64,000 nt of DNA from Puffinus mauretanicus. Lineage: Eukaryota > Chordata > Aves > Procellariiformes > Procellariidae. The notes beneath the pieces are model-generated. The model searched no databases, was not told the origin of the DNA, and saw only the letters and a program-made list of their open reading frames with translations. Where the stretch lies: positions 868,001 to 932,000 of the forward strand of contig JAJKFH010002364.1 in NCBI GenBank assembly GCA_023333565.1. Direction: 5' to 3'. The position numbers were made by a program, and so were the translations under genes. This document shows positions 11,261 to 24,989 of this stretch, one piece after another (positions within the stretch are counted from its first letter, which is position 1; every line of letters starts with the position of its first letter).

Positions 11261-13439
11261 TGTAGCTTCCTAGATCCTCTTAACTATGTGAGTACACGAT
11301 GGGTGAAAACAGCCCTGATAAAGAACCACGGAGGGAGCTTATGCAGCTGGATGTTAAACCTTGGCCCTGCCTCAGTTTCCCCTTCTTGGGTTTCTCACTG
11401 TCTGGTGTCGAGACAATCCAAATAACACCCACTCCTGGGGCACGGTTTATTACAAGGACATTTACAGTTCAAATGTCAGAATAAATCTATATATTTTCTT
11501 CTCTGCCACGGCTGTCTGGCATGTCAACCACCTCTCCATCTGTGGGGCTTTCATCGTGAGCAGCCCCAGCTCACCTCCCAGGCTAACCGCTCCGCTTAAG
11601 GGCCTCTAAAAGCAGCCTGTGCTGGTATTTTAGCTTGTTTCTAGGTTTGTATTAATGACAGTGTGTCTCTTCTGTATTCGGAGGGTTCAGATCCATGACT
11701 TAACAGTGAGCTGAATCGCAGTAATTTACTGCGCCTGTGCTTTCACCCTGTTGCAACTGGGAAACCTTTTGCAGAGATTTAAACTAATTTATTCTCCTCG
11801 CCTTGCTTGTCTTGGGCTTAGGGGACAGCACTGTTAACCACGGCTCAGCTGACGGGCAGCGGTGCACTATGTCAAGGCTTAAATAAACTTTGCTGAAAAT
11901 CAGATTAAAAATAGTGTGAGGGCCATTATTATCCAAATGCGGAAAAATAAAGAAAAGCAAAACCTCATCTGTTCCTCTTCCTCACCATCCACACAGCCCT
12001 CTTAATCCTTCATTATCCTCTTCTCCTCACCTGCCCTGTGAGAACCTACCAGCCCCTCAGACCCTCCTCCTTATCCCCAATCTGTCCCCAACTCCTGACA
12101 GATACCTTCGTCCTCACAACCAGCCCCTGACCTGCACCCTCCTCACCCACCCGTTCCTTATTCCTTCCCTTCTCCAACCTGACCCAAATCCATCTCTTCC
12201 TGTCATCAATTCTTGCCTTGGCTGATCCCTCCAAACATCCTGCTCAAAGTCCTGCAAGTTGACATTTTTGCTGTGTGGCAATCCCATTTTTGCTTAAATT
12301 TGAGACTCTTCACCTCCCCTCTCCCTCCTGGCATACTCTCCCACTTGCCACCGACATTGGCCTCCCTGTGTTCACCTTCCTTCTCCTGGTCTGCCTCACA
12401 GAAGTCCTAGCTCTGGCAGGGTCATCAAATACCTAGTTCAGTGCCTCAACCAAAGAAAACATCCAAACAGACCTTGAAAGCAAGAAAAGAGGATATTTCC
12501 AGGAAAAAAAGCAGCCATAAGATGGCCCTACTTTATCCTAAAGATTCCAAGATCTCTTAGTTTTAACTGGGCAAAGAATGGCTCTTTCAGTGGCCATTTA
12601 ATGGGAGATTGGTTGGAAGACTGAAATTCAAAAGCCGGTCCAAATTCACATTCACAGAACTTCAGGAAGTCGAGATTTGTTATTGTAGTTTGGATCTGTG
12701 TTGTAAAAATGCAGTCTGAACTCTGGCACTCGGACTCCAGTTCAAATTTCCCTCACTTCTGTGCAGTTTCTGGTTTCAGCGTTGGGTCAGATCAAAGTTA
12801 TCCCTGGAGACAGGGTGCAAACACCTTCTCAGTTCTGAGTTGCGTTCGCTCTTCAGCTCCATCTCTGAGTTCAGTGCTTGGGGTAGAAAAGTACTAAAGG
12901 TCTTCATTTTCTTTTTAGTCGCTAGTATTGTGCTCGTGTTAGACGTCCATAATACTTAATTTTTCCTGTACATTTTTCATGTCCACTTTTCCTGTGCCAA
13001 ACCGTGAATATTAATGCAGACTGTATCAGCCACGTACTTTGTGGACCTTATGGTGGACCCAGGGCCAGCAGCTCTAACGAACCTGTGGGTAAATGCTATT
13101 TGGATGTTTTGGAGGACAGGTACCAGCACCTTCATTCCCAGAATCATGGGCACAAATGTGGTCCAAGTACAAGATCTACTGACTCCAGATACTTGTCTTC
13201 GTTTGCTACATTTCTTAATTTCCACAGAGATAGTTGCTATTTCATAGAAAAATCTCAAGCCATTCCCACCTCAGAGTTGTTTGTCCCCGGGCGGATCAAC
13301 ACGGCTGCTCCACAGCTGTAAAGCTTGGCCACGTGGTGGTCAAAACCAGACTATGGTCACAGCCCTGAGTCCTGTGGGTGAGAAAAGTGAGCTGGGGAGA
13401 GGAGATAAAAGTGAGGGTGTGATAGTCCCTCCAAGGGAT
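11261..13439. other. Intergenic DNA with a pyrimidine-rich segment
   Basis: 11960-12420 is strongly C/T-biased on the + strand (many CCCTCCTC/CCTCACC phrases), like a decayed low-complexity tract. The rest is unique with no gene signal. Confidence 0.5.
11366..11387 (-). mobile_element. MIR-like sliver
   Basis: The string CCTCAGTTTCCCC with pyrimidine-rich flank is the reverse complement of the MIR motif GGGGAAACTGAGG. It is too short for a firm call. Confidence 0.3.
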
Positions 13440-13555
13440 CTGCTTACAGAGCTGGACAAAATTTTTCATTCAAAACATATTTTTTGCCGAAAATGCCTTT
13501 AAAAAAAAAAATCAAAAAAATTCTGTGGGAAATGTCCAATTTCAACAACAATTTT

Positions 13556-13754
13556 GGGGTTTTCATTGAGAAAGAAAAAGCTTGAAAAATGTGCAGTTTT
13601 TTTGGCAAAGGAAAGCTAAGGATTTTGGCGAAACCCAAAACAAAACCAAAACCCAGAAAACCCGAATTGTTTTGGTTTGTGGCCAAAATGTTTCCAGTTT
13701 TTGATTGCCAGAAACCAAACATTTTTCAGTTTTTGCTTTTTCAATGAAAACCCC
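13556..13754. mobile_element. Foldback (inverted-repeat) element of unknown family
   Basis: The left end starts GGGGTTTTCATTGAGAAAG and the right end finishes CTTTTTCAATGAAAACCCC. The arms keep pairing inward over about 60 bp with small gaps (for example GAAAAATGTG on the left against CAAACATTTTTC on the right). The arms flank an AAAAC/GTTTTGG-rich centre with its own CAAAACCAAAAC / GTTTTGGTTTG pair. This is the architecture of a MITE or foldback DNA transposon relic. The A/T-rich block at 13440-13555 with similar vocabulary may be part of it. No transposase is present. Confidence 0.5.
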
Positions 13755-16218
13755 TGAATTTCTGCTGCAAAAGAGTAAGATAAGCTTTTGTTTTCACCTA
13801 TTGTCTTTCATAGGAACAGAAACAGTTTCTGGCTTTACCTTCTTCCTCCGTGGATGGCTGCATGTGTGACCGTGGGACTGCGATGGCTCATTTATGAGCT
13901 CCCTTCGTGTGTCAACCTGAGCTGCGGCATTTTCTCTTCCTGGCTTAGCTCCTCCAGCCCTGGCTGCCTGCCCATCGTTGGCTGTCCATGGGCAGGTTTG
14001 AGCATCCCCTGCAAAATACTTTGGACCTTCAGCTTCCAGAGATGTCAGTAGCATCTGAGGATGGCAAAACATTGCGGGAGTAGCTGGACATCACGCAGGA
14101 CCTGGCCCTCAATAAAACTACCTTCGTCTTGGCGGGGAAGTCTGGATTATGCAACACCTCTTGGCTTCTTAATTGTGATTTTCCAGCCTTGCTTCCCACC
14201 CACTGTGCCTGGGATTACACCTGTCTTAGTGTGCATGTTCTGCGTTGCTGTGTTCCAGCTTGGATACACTCCCTTAAAAACAATTACTTCATGTGGCAGG
14301 TCTAGCTAACCCCGCTTCGCAGCTCTCGAGCTGCCTCTGACCCTCCAGATGCTAAGTGTTAACACTTGTGCTCTAGTTGCTGTAATTCTCATTACCTCAG
14401 TGTAGACAAGACCTGTTTGCACCTTGAAAGCTTTAAAATCTTTCAGGGGGATCAGCTATGGAGGGTTTGATGGTGGTGGTGGTTGGTTTTTTTTCTTCCC
14501 AACGATGCTGAGTGCCAGTATCTGCCAATTACTTCACTGGAGCTATGTGAGATGGGCACCCGTGGAAGCTCAGCCAACTTTTTGCCCTTTACCACCCCAC
14601 TGAAGTCATCGCCAAATATAAAGCCAGGCCCTTGTGGATTTTCTTCTCAGTTTCAGATGTGAAGGTGACCAGCTGTTGATTGAGTGTTGCAGAGATCTTT
14701 GGAGAACAGTACGCGTTCAGCTTGGAGATGAAGGGCTAAATTCAGACCATTTGTGTTCTTGGCATGGTGCTCGTCCTCATCGGCTCTGTGTTTGCTTTAG
14801 AAGTCAGACTAGCTGGCATGCCCCGGCTGCCGGCTAACGCGGATTAATTCTGACTCTCTTTAGGCTTCAAGGAAACAGATTGTGGAGGGGTTTTCATCAC
14901 AAGAGGAATTAAAGAAGCTAGCAAGGTATCTTAACCCAAACCACATCACCGATGGCTTTCAATCAAGGAGGAGGACAGATGCGATTAACCTCAAAAACCT
15001 CTCGGCTTCCTTGTGGAGACTGTAAACCACAGTGCCAAGTGAGAGAGGAATGCAGGAAGAAGATCATTTTTATGTGGACATGTAAGGAACTGGACTTAGA
15101 CCACCAAGCCCATTCCACATTGGCCACTGAACAGTCATCAGAGGGTGTTGACTTTTGACCACTACTGTTTTTGTTAACAGGGAAAATAAAACCATATGTT
15201 GCCTAAGTAGATGCACAAAACTTTTCTCCAAATCCCTACAGACAAACTGTCAGCAGCAAAAGTATTTACTTTGGTAATGCAGCTGGGCTTAATCCCAGCC
15301 CCATTGTGTTTGTGCATGCCTTTTCACCACTGAGCTCAATAACATGCTGTTTGCGAAGAGGGTGAATGAATGCATGCAGTATGATTTCAGTTATTAGGCC
15401 TATCGGTTACAGCCCGAGACAAAAGGCTGGAGTCAACAATGGTAGCACTACATAGGCACTGCTCATGCTTCGAGTTAGGCTAAATGGAAATCTTAGTCAT
15501 CAGTCACGTCAACTAGCCATCAGCTTGAGGTAGGCCAGTGGGACTTGGCCGGATGATGCGGATCCTCAGCTGGCTTAAATCAGCGTAAATCCAGTGTAGT
15601 CCAAGGAGCCACAGCTGAGGATTCTGGCGCCTACTGTCTATTTGTGAGTTTAGTGGTTGCTGAATACTTAATTCGCTGGGCTGCAGGCTCCTGCAGCGGA
15701 GCGATGGATATGCTCGCAGCCTGCTCCTTCCCAGCTCGGGGGACAGCAAACCCTGCTGGGGTCCCTGGCTGGGACCTCCGCAGGTACCAGCCTTCATCTG
15801 AGGGTTGGGGTCCCGGGTGACTGCTTCTCCTCTCCCTCCTGCTGTCCTGGGGAAAGTGATGTCTCCGAACAAACTGGTTGAGACATTGCAAGGACTGAGG
15901 GCAAGAGGGTGGAAAGGCTAGTGTATAGGGGTTGGGTGCTCGTGTTAAGTAGATTTGTAATTTGGGGGGTTTCAGGCAGTGAATTGGTGATGGTGATGGT
16001 GATGGGGAATGCACTGCAGCTCTGACCTCAGGTTAGGTACTCTACGATGCGCTCTCCATGGAGGACGCGTCCAGGAATGAGCTGCCTCCTTGTGTGATAA
16101 GCTAACACGCAAGGAATATGTTGCACGTGTTTCTGCAGAGCTTTGGCTTGTGCATGCATTCAAAATGGGACCATCACTGAGTTTTTGAAGCTCTCTGTGG
16201 CTTGAGTGCAGCTGATAT
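13755..16218. other. Unique intergenic DNA
   Basis: No gene, and no interspersed repeat recognised. A short (TGGTGA)n-type repeat lies at about 15986-16003. Open frames up to 127 codons near 15513-16014 lack any domain. Confidence 0.5.
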
Positions 16219-16982
16219 TATAGAATCATAGAATCATAGAATGCTTTGGGTTGGAAGGGACCTTTAAAGGTCATCTAGTCCAACTCCCCTGCAATGAGCA
16301 GGGACATCTTCAGCTAGATCAGGTTGCTCAGAGCCCCATCCAACCTGACCTTGAATGTTTCCAGGGATGGGGCATCTACCACCTCTCTGGGTAACCTGTG
16401 CCAGTGTTTCACCACCCTCATCGTAAACCATTTCTTCCTTCTATCTAGTCTAAATCCACCCTCTTTTAGTTTAAAACCATTGCCCCTTGTCCTGTCCCAA
16501 CAGGCCCTGCTAAAAAGTCTGTCCCCATCTTTCTTATAAGCCCCCTTTAAGTAATGACAGGCCGCAATAAGGTCTCCCTGGAGCCTTCTCTTCTCCAGGC
16601 TGAACAACCCCAACTCTCTCAGCCTTTCTTCACAGGAGAGGCGTTCCAGCCCCTGATCATTTTTGTGGTCTCCTCTGGACCTGCCCCAACAGGTCCATGT
16701 CCGTCTTGTGCTGAGGGCTCCAGAGCTGGACGCAGCACTGCAGGTGGGGTCTCACCAGAGCAGAGCAGAGGGGCAGAATCCCCTCCCTCGACCTGCTGGC
16801 CACGCTGCTTGTGATGCAGCCCAGGACACGGTTGGCTTTGTGGGCTGCGAGTGCACATTGTGCTCATGTCCAGCTTTTCATCCACCAGTACCACCAAGTC
16901 CTTCTCGGCAGGGCTGCTCTCCATCCCTTCATCCCCCAACCTGTACTGATACCGGGGGTTGCCCCGACCCAGGTGCAGGACC
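16219..16982 (-). mobile_element. CR1 LINE, 5'-truncated, minus strand
   Basis: On the + strand it begins with three copies of the reverse-complement tail unit (ATAGAATC-like), followed by the standard CR1 3' end, GGTTGGAAGGGACCTTT. It runs back through the ORF2 C-terminus, where minus-strand translation shows [14 protein letters not shown] and [13 protein letters not shown]. The frame is broken at about 16613-16620. The upstream end is at about 16982, where similarity to CR1 (VLHLGRGNPRYQYRLGDEG) stops. It is a dead 5'-truncated insertion of the same subfamily as the copy at 47854. Confidence 0.93.
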
Positions 16983-19900
16983 TGGATATGAATGCAGTGC
17001 CGCAGGAAGATCCCCAAATTAAACAAACTTGTCCACGCACTAGTATAGTCTGAACCCAGCCCAGAGCAGGAATACGTCTTTGCTTCAGGCTTTGCAGGGA
17101 TAACAGGCTGCTTTTCTTGGATACGTTAATTCTGACATTCCGTTCCTTGAGCAGGAGACAAAGAAAAAAAAGCGACTGAACTGCCCCACGGGTGATGATG
17201 GGATGGGGGTAGAAAAAAAATGGGTGAAAGTTATGTGGAAGGTGAGGAAAGATTTGAGGTGAACGGAGGTTTTCCATGCAAGGCATGGAGCTGAGCAGGT
17301 GTGGTGTTGGAAGCTACGTCTAATTTGAGGGAATGGGGCAGGGAACAGTAAGATAGGTGACCATCTGCGATCAACATTTGTGTGAGATGGGAAAGCTCAC
17401 AAGGGAACAGATTTGGTGCCTAATCTGGCTGGTTTCCATCTCCCCCGGCGCCTGCTTCAAACCCTCAGCATTCATAACCCTCAAACACGGAGTTACTCTG
17501 CATCTGGGTTTTGACACGTCCAAGTCCAGAGCAGAAAGGCAAAGGCAGGCATTCCCGGTTGCTGTCACTGCAAACATCTGCAAGCGAGGACGAGCCCCGC
17601 AGCAGCAGGTCCGCGCCTGGTGCTGACACAGTTTTGGTGGCAGCGCATGTGGGACGTAGGTCCTCTCCCAGAGGCAGCGTGCTGTCAGCGTGCCCCGGTC
17701 CCCATTGTGCTAGGCTGGTGACAGGGCACGGTGCACACCCTCATTACAAACTTAGCAAAGGGCTGCTTTACAAAGTGAAAAGCTGCTGCAATTTCAGTTT
17801 GGGAAGCGGGGAAAGGCCACCTGTCCTCACCGTCACCAGCAGAGCCGCAATATTTCAGTACGGTTAAAACGGAGAGTCCTTTCTCACACAGCTCCAGCTG
17901 GAGGTGTGGAAGCGGTTCAGCTCCCATAAAAAGCTGTTTTGAAGGACTTTCCTTGTGCTGGAAATACCACGTGGAGATGAGTTTCTAGCAAACGGAGTTA
18001 TGCTTCGGGTCTGAAGGAACCCTGACCGTGGTTTGGTTCAATGAGAATGAACCCATTCCCAAACTTTGGAAATAAGTGAGGAAAGGTAATTTTGGCCCCC
18101 AAGAGGGCCGAATTTCTCATCGTAAAGCAAATATAAAGAACTTCTTTCTCTCTGCTAGAGAAACCAGATCTTCCCAGCTAAGAGAAGATCTAGTTCTGCA
18201 GAGACTTCCATGAGGATGCTGCTTTTTTTTCTAATATTCTATGATAAACTTGAACGGATTGCTGGTAGACCCATGCAACACAAATTGTTTTAAATCACCC
18301 CTGCCAAGATGGGTGATTTAAAATATCCTTTGTAGAGCTGCATAACAAAGGAAAACACCTGATAAAATTTAGCGATATTCCCTAAAATGCCCCTGTAAAA
18401 CATAGGACGCTTGTTTTAGGGCTGTTTGACGCCATTTGCCTCACAATGTTGAAAAGTATTACAATGCGACCAATTATCAAACCTTTGGCATAAGAAGTAG
18501 ATGTATTTTGGGGCAGTGGCAGAGCAAAACAAGAAGCACAGGGTGGTGCAGAGAAATTAAACCAGAGAGAAAGCCCAGCCCCTTTGACATGCTCTGGTAT
18601 CACACACGTTCAGCATCGCAAAGCTACGGCTGTATCAGAGTATCGCCATCAGTAATACAATCCGATTAAAATGCCAACTGGCTGTGCTGTGAGTGCGTGA
18701 GAGGGGAACCTGTCCCGTCCTGGAGAGGCTGTACGTGAGCTGATGGGCGAGGGCAGGGCTGGGAGGCTCTGCAGAAGGAACTTTGAAGTTGAAGACAATG
18801 AGGCAACCATTAAAAATCACCCATGGAAAAACGCTGATATTTTTCCTGGTTTTCTGGGGAGTGACAAAATGACTTTTTTTGTGGAAGAATTGAATGAACG
18901 AGCCTTTTTGTGGAAGAATTGAGTGAATGATCCTTTTGATATTTTTGCCCCCAAACAATTTTTCCTCTTTTTATTTTTTGTTTAGGCTGGAGACTGCTGT
19001 TGCCACTGAATCTTAAGTTTCTATTAGAAATTTCCTGTGGGGCAGGAGATTGGGAATTATTCTAAACAACTCTTTCCATATAAAAATCCTAAACCTCTCA
19101 ACATTGGTCTCATGCTGCTCCTTCTAGTCATCCAGGAGACAGTCCCCTATTCAAGCTTCTTCTCAAGCAAGGCTGCTGCAAGGGAATCCCAATGCTCCTT
19201 AGCCCCAAATGTTTTCCTGCTGTTGCCCGGCAGTTTGCTGTCCCGCTGCTGTGCCAAAAGAATTGCTTGTGGGTCATGCTGCAAATGGGGTCTGTGCACT
19301 TTTTAAAATCTCAATTAATTTATTTCCCCCCTTGACCCCAAGTGTTTTCTTTCACTGACTTGGTTTATAGATGGTTGCATGGGTCTGAAGGAGGGGGACA
19401 TTCAGGGACCTCTTTAGCTGGCTTTGCCTCTGGAAAAATGTCACGTGGAGGATGTTAAGGGAGCATTTTCTGGCCAGCGCCATGTGTTATTGAAGCGATC
19501 ATCTCTTTGAGATCAGTCCCTGGTGGAACAAGGTCTCCTCTGCTGACCTCCGTGCTGCGTCTTCATGTGCCAATTACCTCCGGGTAATTAAGGTCTAAGC
19601 AGCACACTACAGGGTGGGTATTGTGCGGCGTGCAGCATTGCTCAGGGAAGGACATGAACACAAGCGCTCCCTGAACGGTCATGGGTTAGCTAATGCCATT
19701 TTAAAGGCTTCCCATGTCTTCGCTTGGCCCTGGTGCCCCGAGAAGACTGCTGCAGGAAAGAGGGTTGAACCGCAAGAAAATTATAAGTGAGTTAAAACGT
19801 TCATGGCCTCCTCAAGCCAGCTAGGATGCTATTTAAAGGAATATATTATTCCCCGCTGTATCTTCTGGCCTGCACAGGGAGCTTTCGTTAGAGCAGCTGG

Positions 19901-22379
19901 CAGAGAGAGAGAGATAGTGCCTTGGAGAGCTTACGCGGCTTTCCACAACATCTCGGCTTGAAAGAGCCTTTGACTGTGCATCTTGCAAAATGTTTTCTCT
20001 GAGATGTCAAAATATGCATCAGTCAAACCAAAGGAGTCTGGAATGCATTACATGCATGTTGGTGCACCGTTACCAATAGAGCTGTGGCCATGCGGGAGGG
20101 GGTCACAGCAGGCGCTCCCTGAAGCTCTGCAAAGGTACTGTGGTCCTCAGGGGATTTCTGAGGTCCTGGGGAGTACCTCAACCTCTGTCGTGGTGGGGAC
20201 AAACCTCAAACCCAGGGGGGGTTCTCCCCCAGGGGGGACAAACCTTCCAGACCCCCTTGGGTTTGAAAGCAAGCAAGGACCGTTTTGCTACCCCATCTCT
20301 CAAAGAAGTGCAGGTCCCTCGGCTTTCTTCTCTTCCAAAGTGTGAGATCACATACGTTGAGCCTCCCAGCAGGGGATGGGAGGGTGCACAGGCAGCGACA
20401 GAGGTCATGTGTCACAGCACGCGGTTACAACCTCCATGGGGACTGTCTGAGCTGGGAGCCCTGGGAGGTGATGTAGCTTCCAGACTCGGTGTGGTCCTGT
20501 CTTGCCCCAGAAAACGGGGTTTGTGGATTGGAGGCCAGCTGGCCCCGCTGTGTCTGACCCGTAAAGTTGAGGAGTGGGAGACTGACCATTACGCAGCCTT
20601 GCAAACGTGCGAGGCAGTGTCGTGATTTGGGAGTCAACTGGCAGGAGCCCATTTTGTGTGTCTCACGCCCAACCTTGAGGACTTGAAAGCTGTTGGAGGG
20701 GGCTGTGGAACAACGACATCCACATTTTCCTAAGGAAAATACACCACAAAGCAAACTCTGATAACACACAGATGGACAGGCAGGGAAGCTGCTTTTAGTA
20801 AAACCCCTGGGCATGTCTCTGGAGCCTGTTGAGAGCTGCTTGAAGGCACTTTATTTCAAGAAGAGATTTTGGTCTCCATGTTATCAGAAAACATCCAAGT
20901 GTGGCCTCGAGCATGGCCAGAGGGTGTCCTTCAGAGCACGTGGGATCCCATGCTCTTGGCCAGGCTTGGTGGCTTGCTGTGCTGCTGGAGCCTTCCCGGC
21001 GGTGCCAGGCTGACGTCTCGGACAGTGCCAGCCATGTCCCCTGGGCAGCCCGGGGAGCAGGTTCCTCCCAAGCTGCTCGCTAACAGGAATGCAGGCATAG
21101 TGTTTCCATGAGTAAGCCTTGCTTGCAGGGGTGCATGTTTGCAAGATGAGGCCATGGAGCGAATTAGTGAGCTCCCAGCCCGTTGCAGAGCTGGCGAGGT
21201 ACACGTGGTGAGGAGCTGGGCAAATGCACGCTCGAGAGCTTTTAATTTCACGCTTCCTGAGCAAGCACACTTTTCTCTATAAAAGCTGCAAGACTCTTGG
21301 TGGTTTTATTTCTGTATTGAATTTAGCATTTCTTGAGAAGTAGAAAAAGCTAAAAATTGGGGGGGGGGGTGTACAGAACTGGGGCAGATTTGCTTGTGGG
21401 CTGGGGCAAGGGGCATCTTTCTAGTTTGCACTTACGATGTGCACAATACAGTGGGGTCCTGCCCTGTACATCTGAGACAGCTCACGTCACTAATCATTCA
21501 AAAATGCACGTTGCAAACATCTTGCTCAGGTTGAGCTGAGGCCCTTCCCTTCTAAGCACAGCGGGTAACAGATGAGGTGTGAGGCAGGGGTGCGTTAGGG
21601 GTCCCCAAGCAAGGTCAGCGAGAGTTAGTGCATCCAAACGGCAGGTCCCCGTTCAGGTCCTGATCACAGTCTCATGTCATGTTAACATTGCAGCACTGGA
21701 GCTGATATGCTCCCTCAAGGACTAATTAGTCTTGATTTTGGATGATGCTGATGTGGTCAGACCATTTCCAGGTCCGAGGCCACCTCTGGGATCTGTGCAC
21801 CATGCTCCATGCGCTGTGCTCCCGGATGCGCAAAGAAAGGCACTTCTCACCCCCTTAGTGAAGCGCAAGGAAAGAAAGATTGCAGTGAATGTAGTAAAAC
21901 TTTTGGGTTTGCTTCACATAAATGTAAAATTTTTTTCATTTTCCTTTCCTCTAACTCACTCCCTGCTCTATAGCCCTAAACACCCCCCTGGATCTGCAAA
22001 TCCTTACCTGGATTTCCAGTCCTTACCTGGTTTCTAATCCTTTAAACCCATTTTTCCCCATTTAGTAGATAGCACACGGAAAACTTTGGGTTCACGGTCA
22101 CGCTCCCCACACGGATGTGAGTGCAGTCCAAGCAAATAAATCTTGAGTGCAACCATTCATACATGAAGAACTTCACACTCGGAAACATGACCACACTAAA
22201 TTGCTGCCAGAGGTTTAAAGGCAGCTTTTGAAAATATTGGCCCTGCATCTTGTATTTCTGGAGCAAATGGTTTGATTCATTAGGGAAACATCAGCTAACT
22301 GCACATAGGACTGCATCCTGGGGACGCAGGGAGGAGAGAGGCTGGGATGAAGACAGCTCGCTGCTTGTACATAAACACA
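16983..22379. other. Unique intergenic DNA
   Basis: No gene or large repeat recognised. A G/C hairpin-forming segment (CAGGGGGGGTTCTCCCCCAG) lies at 20212-20235 and a G11 run at 21360-21370. Confidence 0.5.
18876..18936. repeat. 29-bp tandem duplication
   Basis: TTTTTGTGGAAGAATTGARTG then AAYGAKCC occurs twice in direct succession with three differences. Confidence 0.8.
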
Positions 22380-22720
22380 CCCTGGGCTGATTAGCTACCA
22401 GAGGAAAAGGAAATCTTTATGATTTCTGCCTTTATTTTCCATGTCTCTGCAATTACAAAGAACCCGATATAGAGGAGTATCTTTAAGTATATAAAGCATA
22501 TGCTCCCCAGAAACATTCAGCAGCGATGTTTTTGGCTCCTGTAACTAATGCTAGCAGAAGGTTCAATTTCCTGACCGTCAGCACCAGTTTTTATTAAGAA
22601 TGAACATTTTCCCGTTATTTTTCCTCCAATTCCCAAAGTATTATTGATAGTTGATTATTACTATTTCATGTGAGGTCATCGCAATTAGGTTTGAATTGTA
22701 GACGTGCAAACGTGCAGTCT
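22380..22720. promoter_or_regulatory. Candidate conserved non-coding element C
   Basis: A repeat-free A/T-rich complex stretch with CTGATTAGCTACC, GCAATTACAAAG and CTAATGCTAGC cores. Texture evidence only. Confidence 0.2.
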
Positions 22721-24989
22721 GTAAAACTCAGTGTCGGAGTGCGTAAGTATATATGCCTATAAACGGCATTGAGGCTATGAACTCCATCACGGAGAAGTTA
22801 GGAGATTCCAGAATGAAGGTTTTATCTCCCATCTTCATTTAGCTTTCACAAGCCTAAGTCTCATGAAGGTCTCATGACCATTATAGAGTATTTTTTGTGC
22901 AGGATCCTCTCCATTCAGCTCTCCAAAGAGGCATCACTCTCGCAAGGAGCACCCACTCAATATTTCATGTCAGCCCCATGGTTGCTCCTACACGTGTGCT
23001 ACCGATGAGGTGGGGATCTCAGTCCATCACGGCTCTCCCTACGTCAGCCGCGGCTGCTCAGGGCCCTGCTCATCCCTCAGTCCTGCTCTCCTCCGCTGGC
23101 TCCTCAATCAGGGGCTCAAGCCTGTCCGTGGGTCTTGCCAACTTCTCTCACTTTCAGCCCTGTCAGGCTTCTTCCAGAAAAACTCCTTTGCGTTCCTCCA
23201 CACAGCAACCCCAGGAGTGTAATTCATGAGTTATATACTATTATAATGCATATCATGGAAAGGGATAGAGCAATGAGATCTTCTGCTTCGTTCCAAAGAC
23301 CCCTATACTTAAGCCCATGTTTTACACGTTTATGTACGTGGGATGGGGCCAGCCCTAGTCATCTCTTTTAGTGCAATATGTGCCAAACGAGAGGGAACAT
23401 GCTTACGGGGACAGGAACTTAATTTTAATACCTACCAATATTTGAAGCTACGTAATCTTTCGCCGCACAAAACCCATCCCTGACACTAGGTCACCAGGGC
23501 ACCAAACCAGTTGCTTGTGCTTAATGCTGCGAGAAGTCCCATGAACTTCAGGAAGATCAATCACATGCATGGATGCCCCCAAATCAGATTTGTCATTTCA
23601 ATACTGATATGAAAGGCCACAGGTTTTATAAGTTATTGGTATGTTGTGGGTTAAAACTTTTAAAAGAGTGTCTTGGGAAAGCTTATTCTGTGTGTAACTT
23701 AGGGTTAAATTTTATCCTCCCCCCAGCCCTTACCTTTTACTGCACATTTTGTTTCAGTCAGGATTTGCTTGAATTCACCCGGTTATATCTGAAGGCAGGG
23801 TTTGTTCTTCTCTCTGCTGCTAAGTTTAGTTACACTTAAAGTGAAGAGATGTTAGGATCCTTGAAGGAAAAGGTACAACTAATAACAGTAAAATTCAATT
23901 ACCAAACATCTATCAATGACAAAGTGTTGTGGAAAATGTTTTGTTCTGAACAAAACACTTAGCTCTACAGAAAATGAAATATTGTCTGATATCTAGGGCT
24001 TTGCAAGTGGAAACAAATGTAGTTATGATAGGCAGAAAGGAAAAATCAATGTTTTGCTTTGAAAATTAGCCTTTTCTGGATTGTTTTTTCTGGCTGAGAT
24101 AGTCTGACATCATTTTATGAAATATTTTGATCTGCTTGAAATTGTCTTTCTCTCTCTCTCTTTTTTTTTTTTTTAACCAAAAAGATGTATTTCTGGCTAA
24201 AAATTTGTACTGTATCCAGAAAGGGAAATTGTTCCGTCAAGGGTATTGTAAAAAGCCCTGTGTTTCATTGGCTTTTAATGGAACCTTAATAGAAGTTGGC
24301 AGCGTAGATGACGAAGCTGGAAGGCTGAAATTAAAATAATCAGAAGTTGTTCTGAGGTTCGTGACCATGAGAAAGCCCTCAAAACCTGCAACTATTCACT
24401 CAGCCATAAAAATGGCTGATCTCATTTCTTCCCATCATGTCCCATCCTTGGGAGAAATGCTCCCGACTGCAAGAAGCCCACGGGGGACCGTGCTACTGCT
24501 ATTGATTTTAGATGGAAGATGTGCAGATACTGCAGTGAGGAGGGCAAGGATCAGCTTCACCAAAAAAAGTGCGTTGAAATCTGGAAAAGCTCTTGGATCT
24601 GGGAAGGAGGGGATAAATTTTCATCAATGTCAATGTTTCCAGCCGATTTAGAAAAGCCTGACTCTGCATTAAGCTGTAATGACCTCTGGCAGACTTTTAA
24701 TCTAGATTCAGGTGTTATAACTTTCTTTTTTAATGATCCTTTGAAACAGTTGCATCCGAATGAGTTTGTGCTACTTGGAACTTACGTTGCACCCACGGGA
24801 GGTTCCTCGGATTTTTTCTGGAGTATTGCCGAAATCAGAGTTAGAAGAAATGTTCCCCAGGGATAACCTGGTACTTCTATTGCTCCCCTGCATTGGGTAT
24901 TTCTCCCCCTAATGTACCCACATGCTCTTTTTTTTTCTCATCATTACTGCTGTATATTCAGACGGCTTTTGGCTTTCAGTCTATTGGTT
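22721..24989. other. Unique intergenic DNA
   Basis: No gene recognised. The 115-codon frame at 24519-24866 begins with an MCRYC motif but shows no zinc-finger spacing or other domain. (TC)n then T12 at about 24145-24174. Confidence 0.5.

Noticed and set aside
24519..24866. 115-codon frame starting MCRYC, suggestive of a zinc finger
   Set aside because: The cysteines do not follow a known zinc-binding spacing beyond the first pair.
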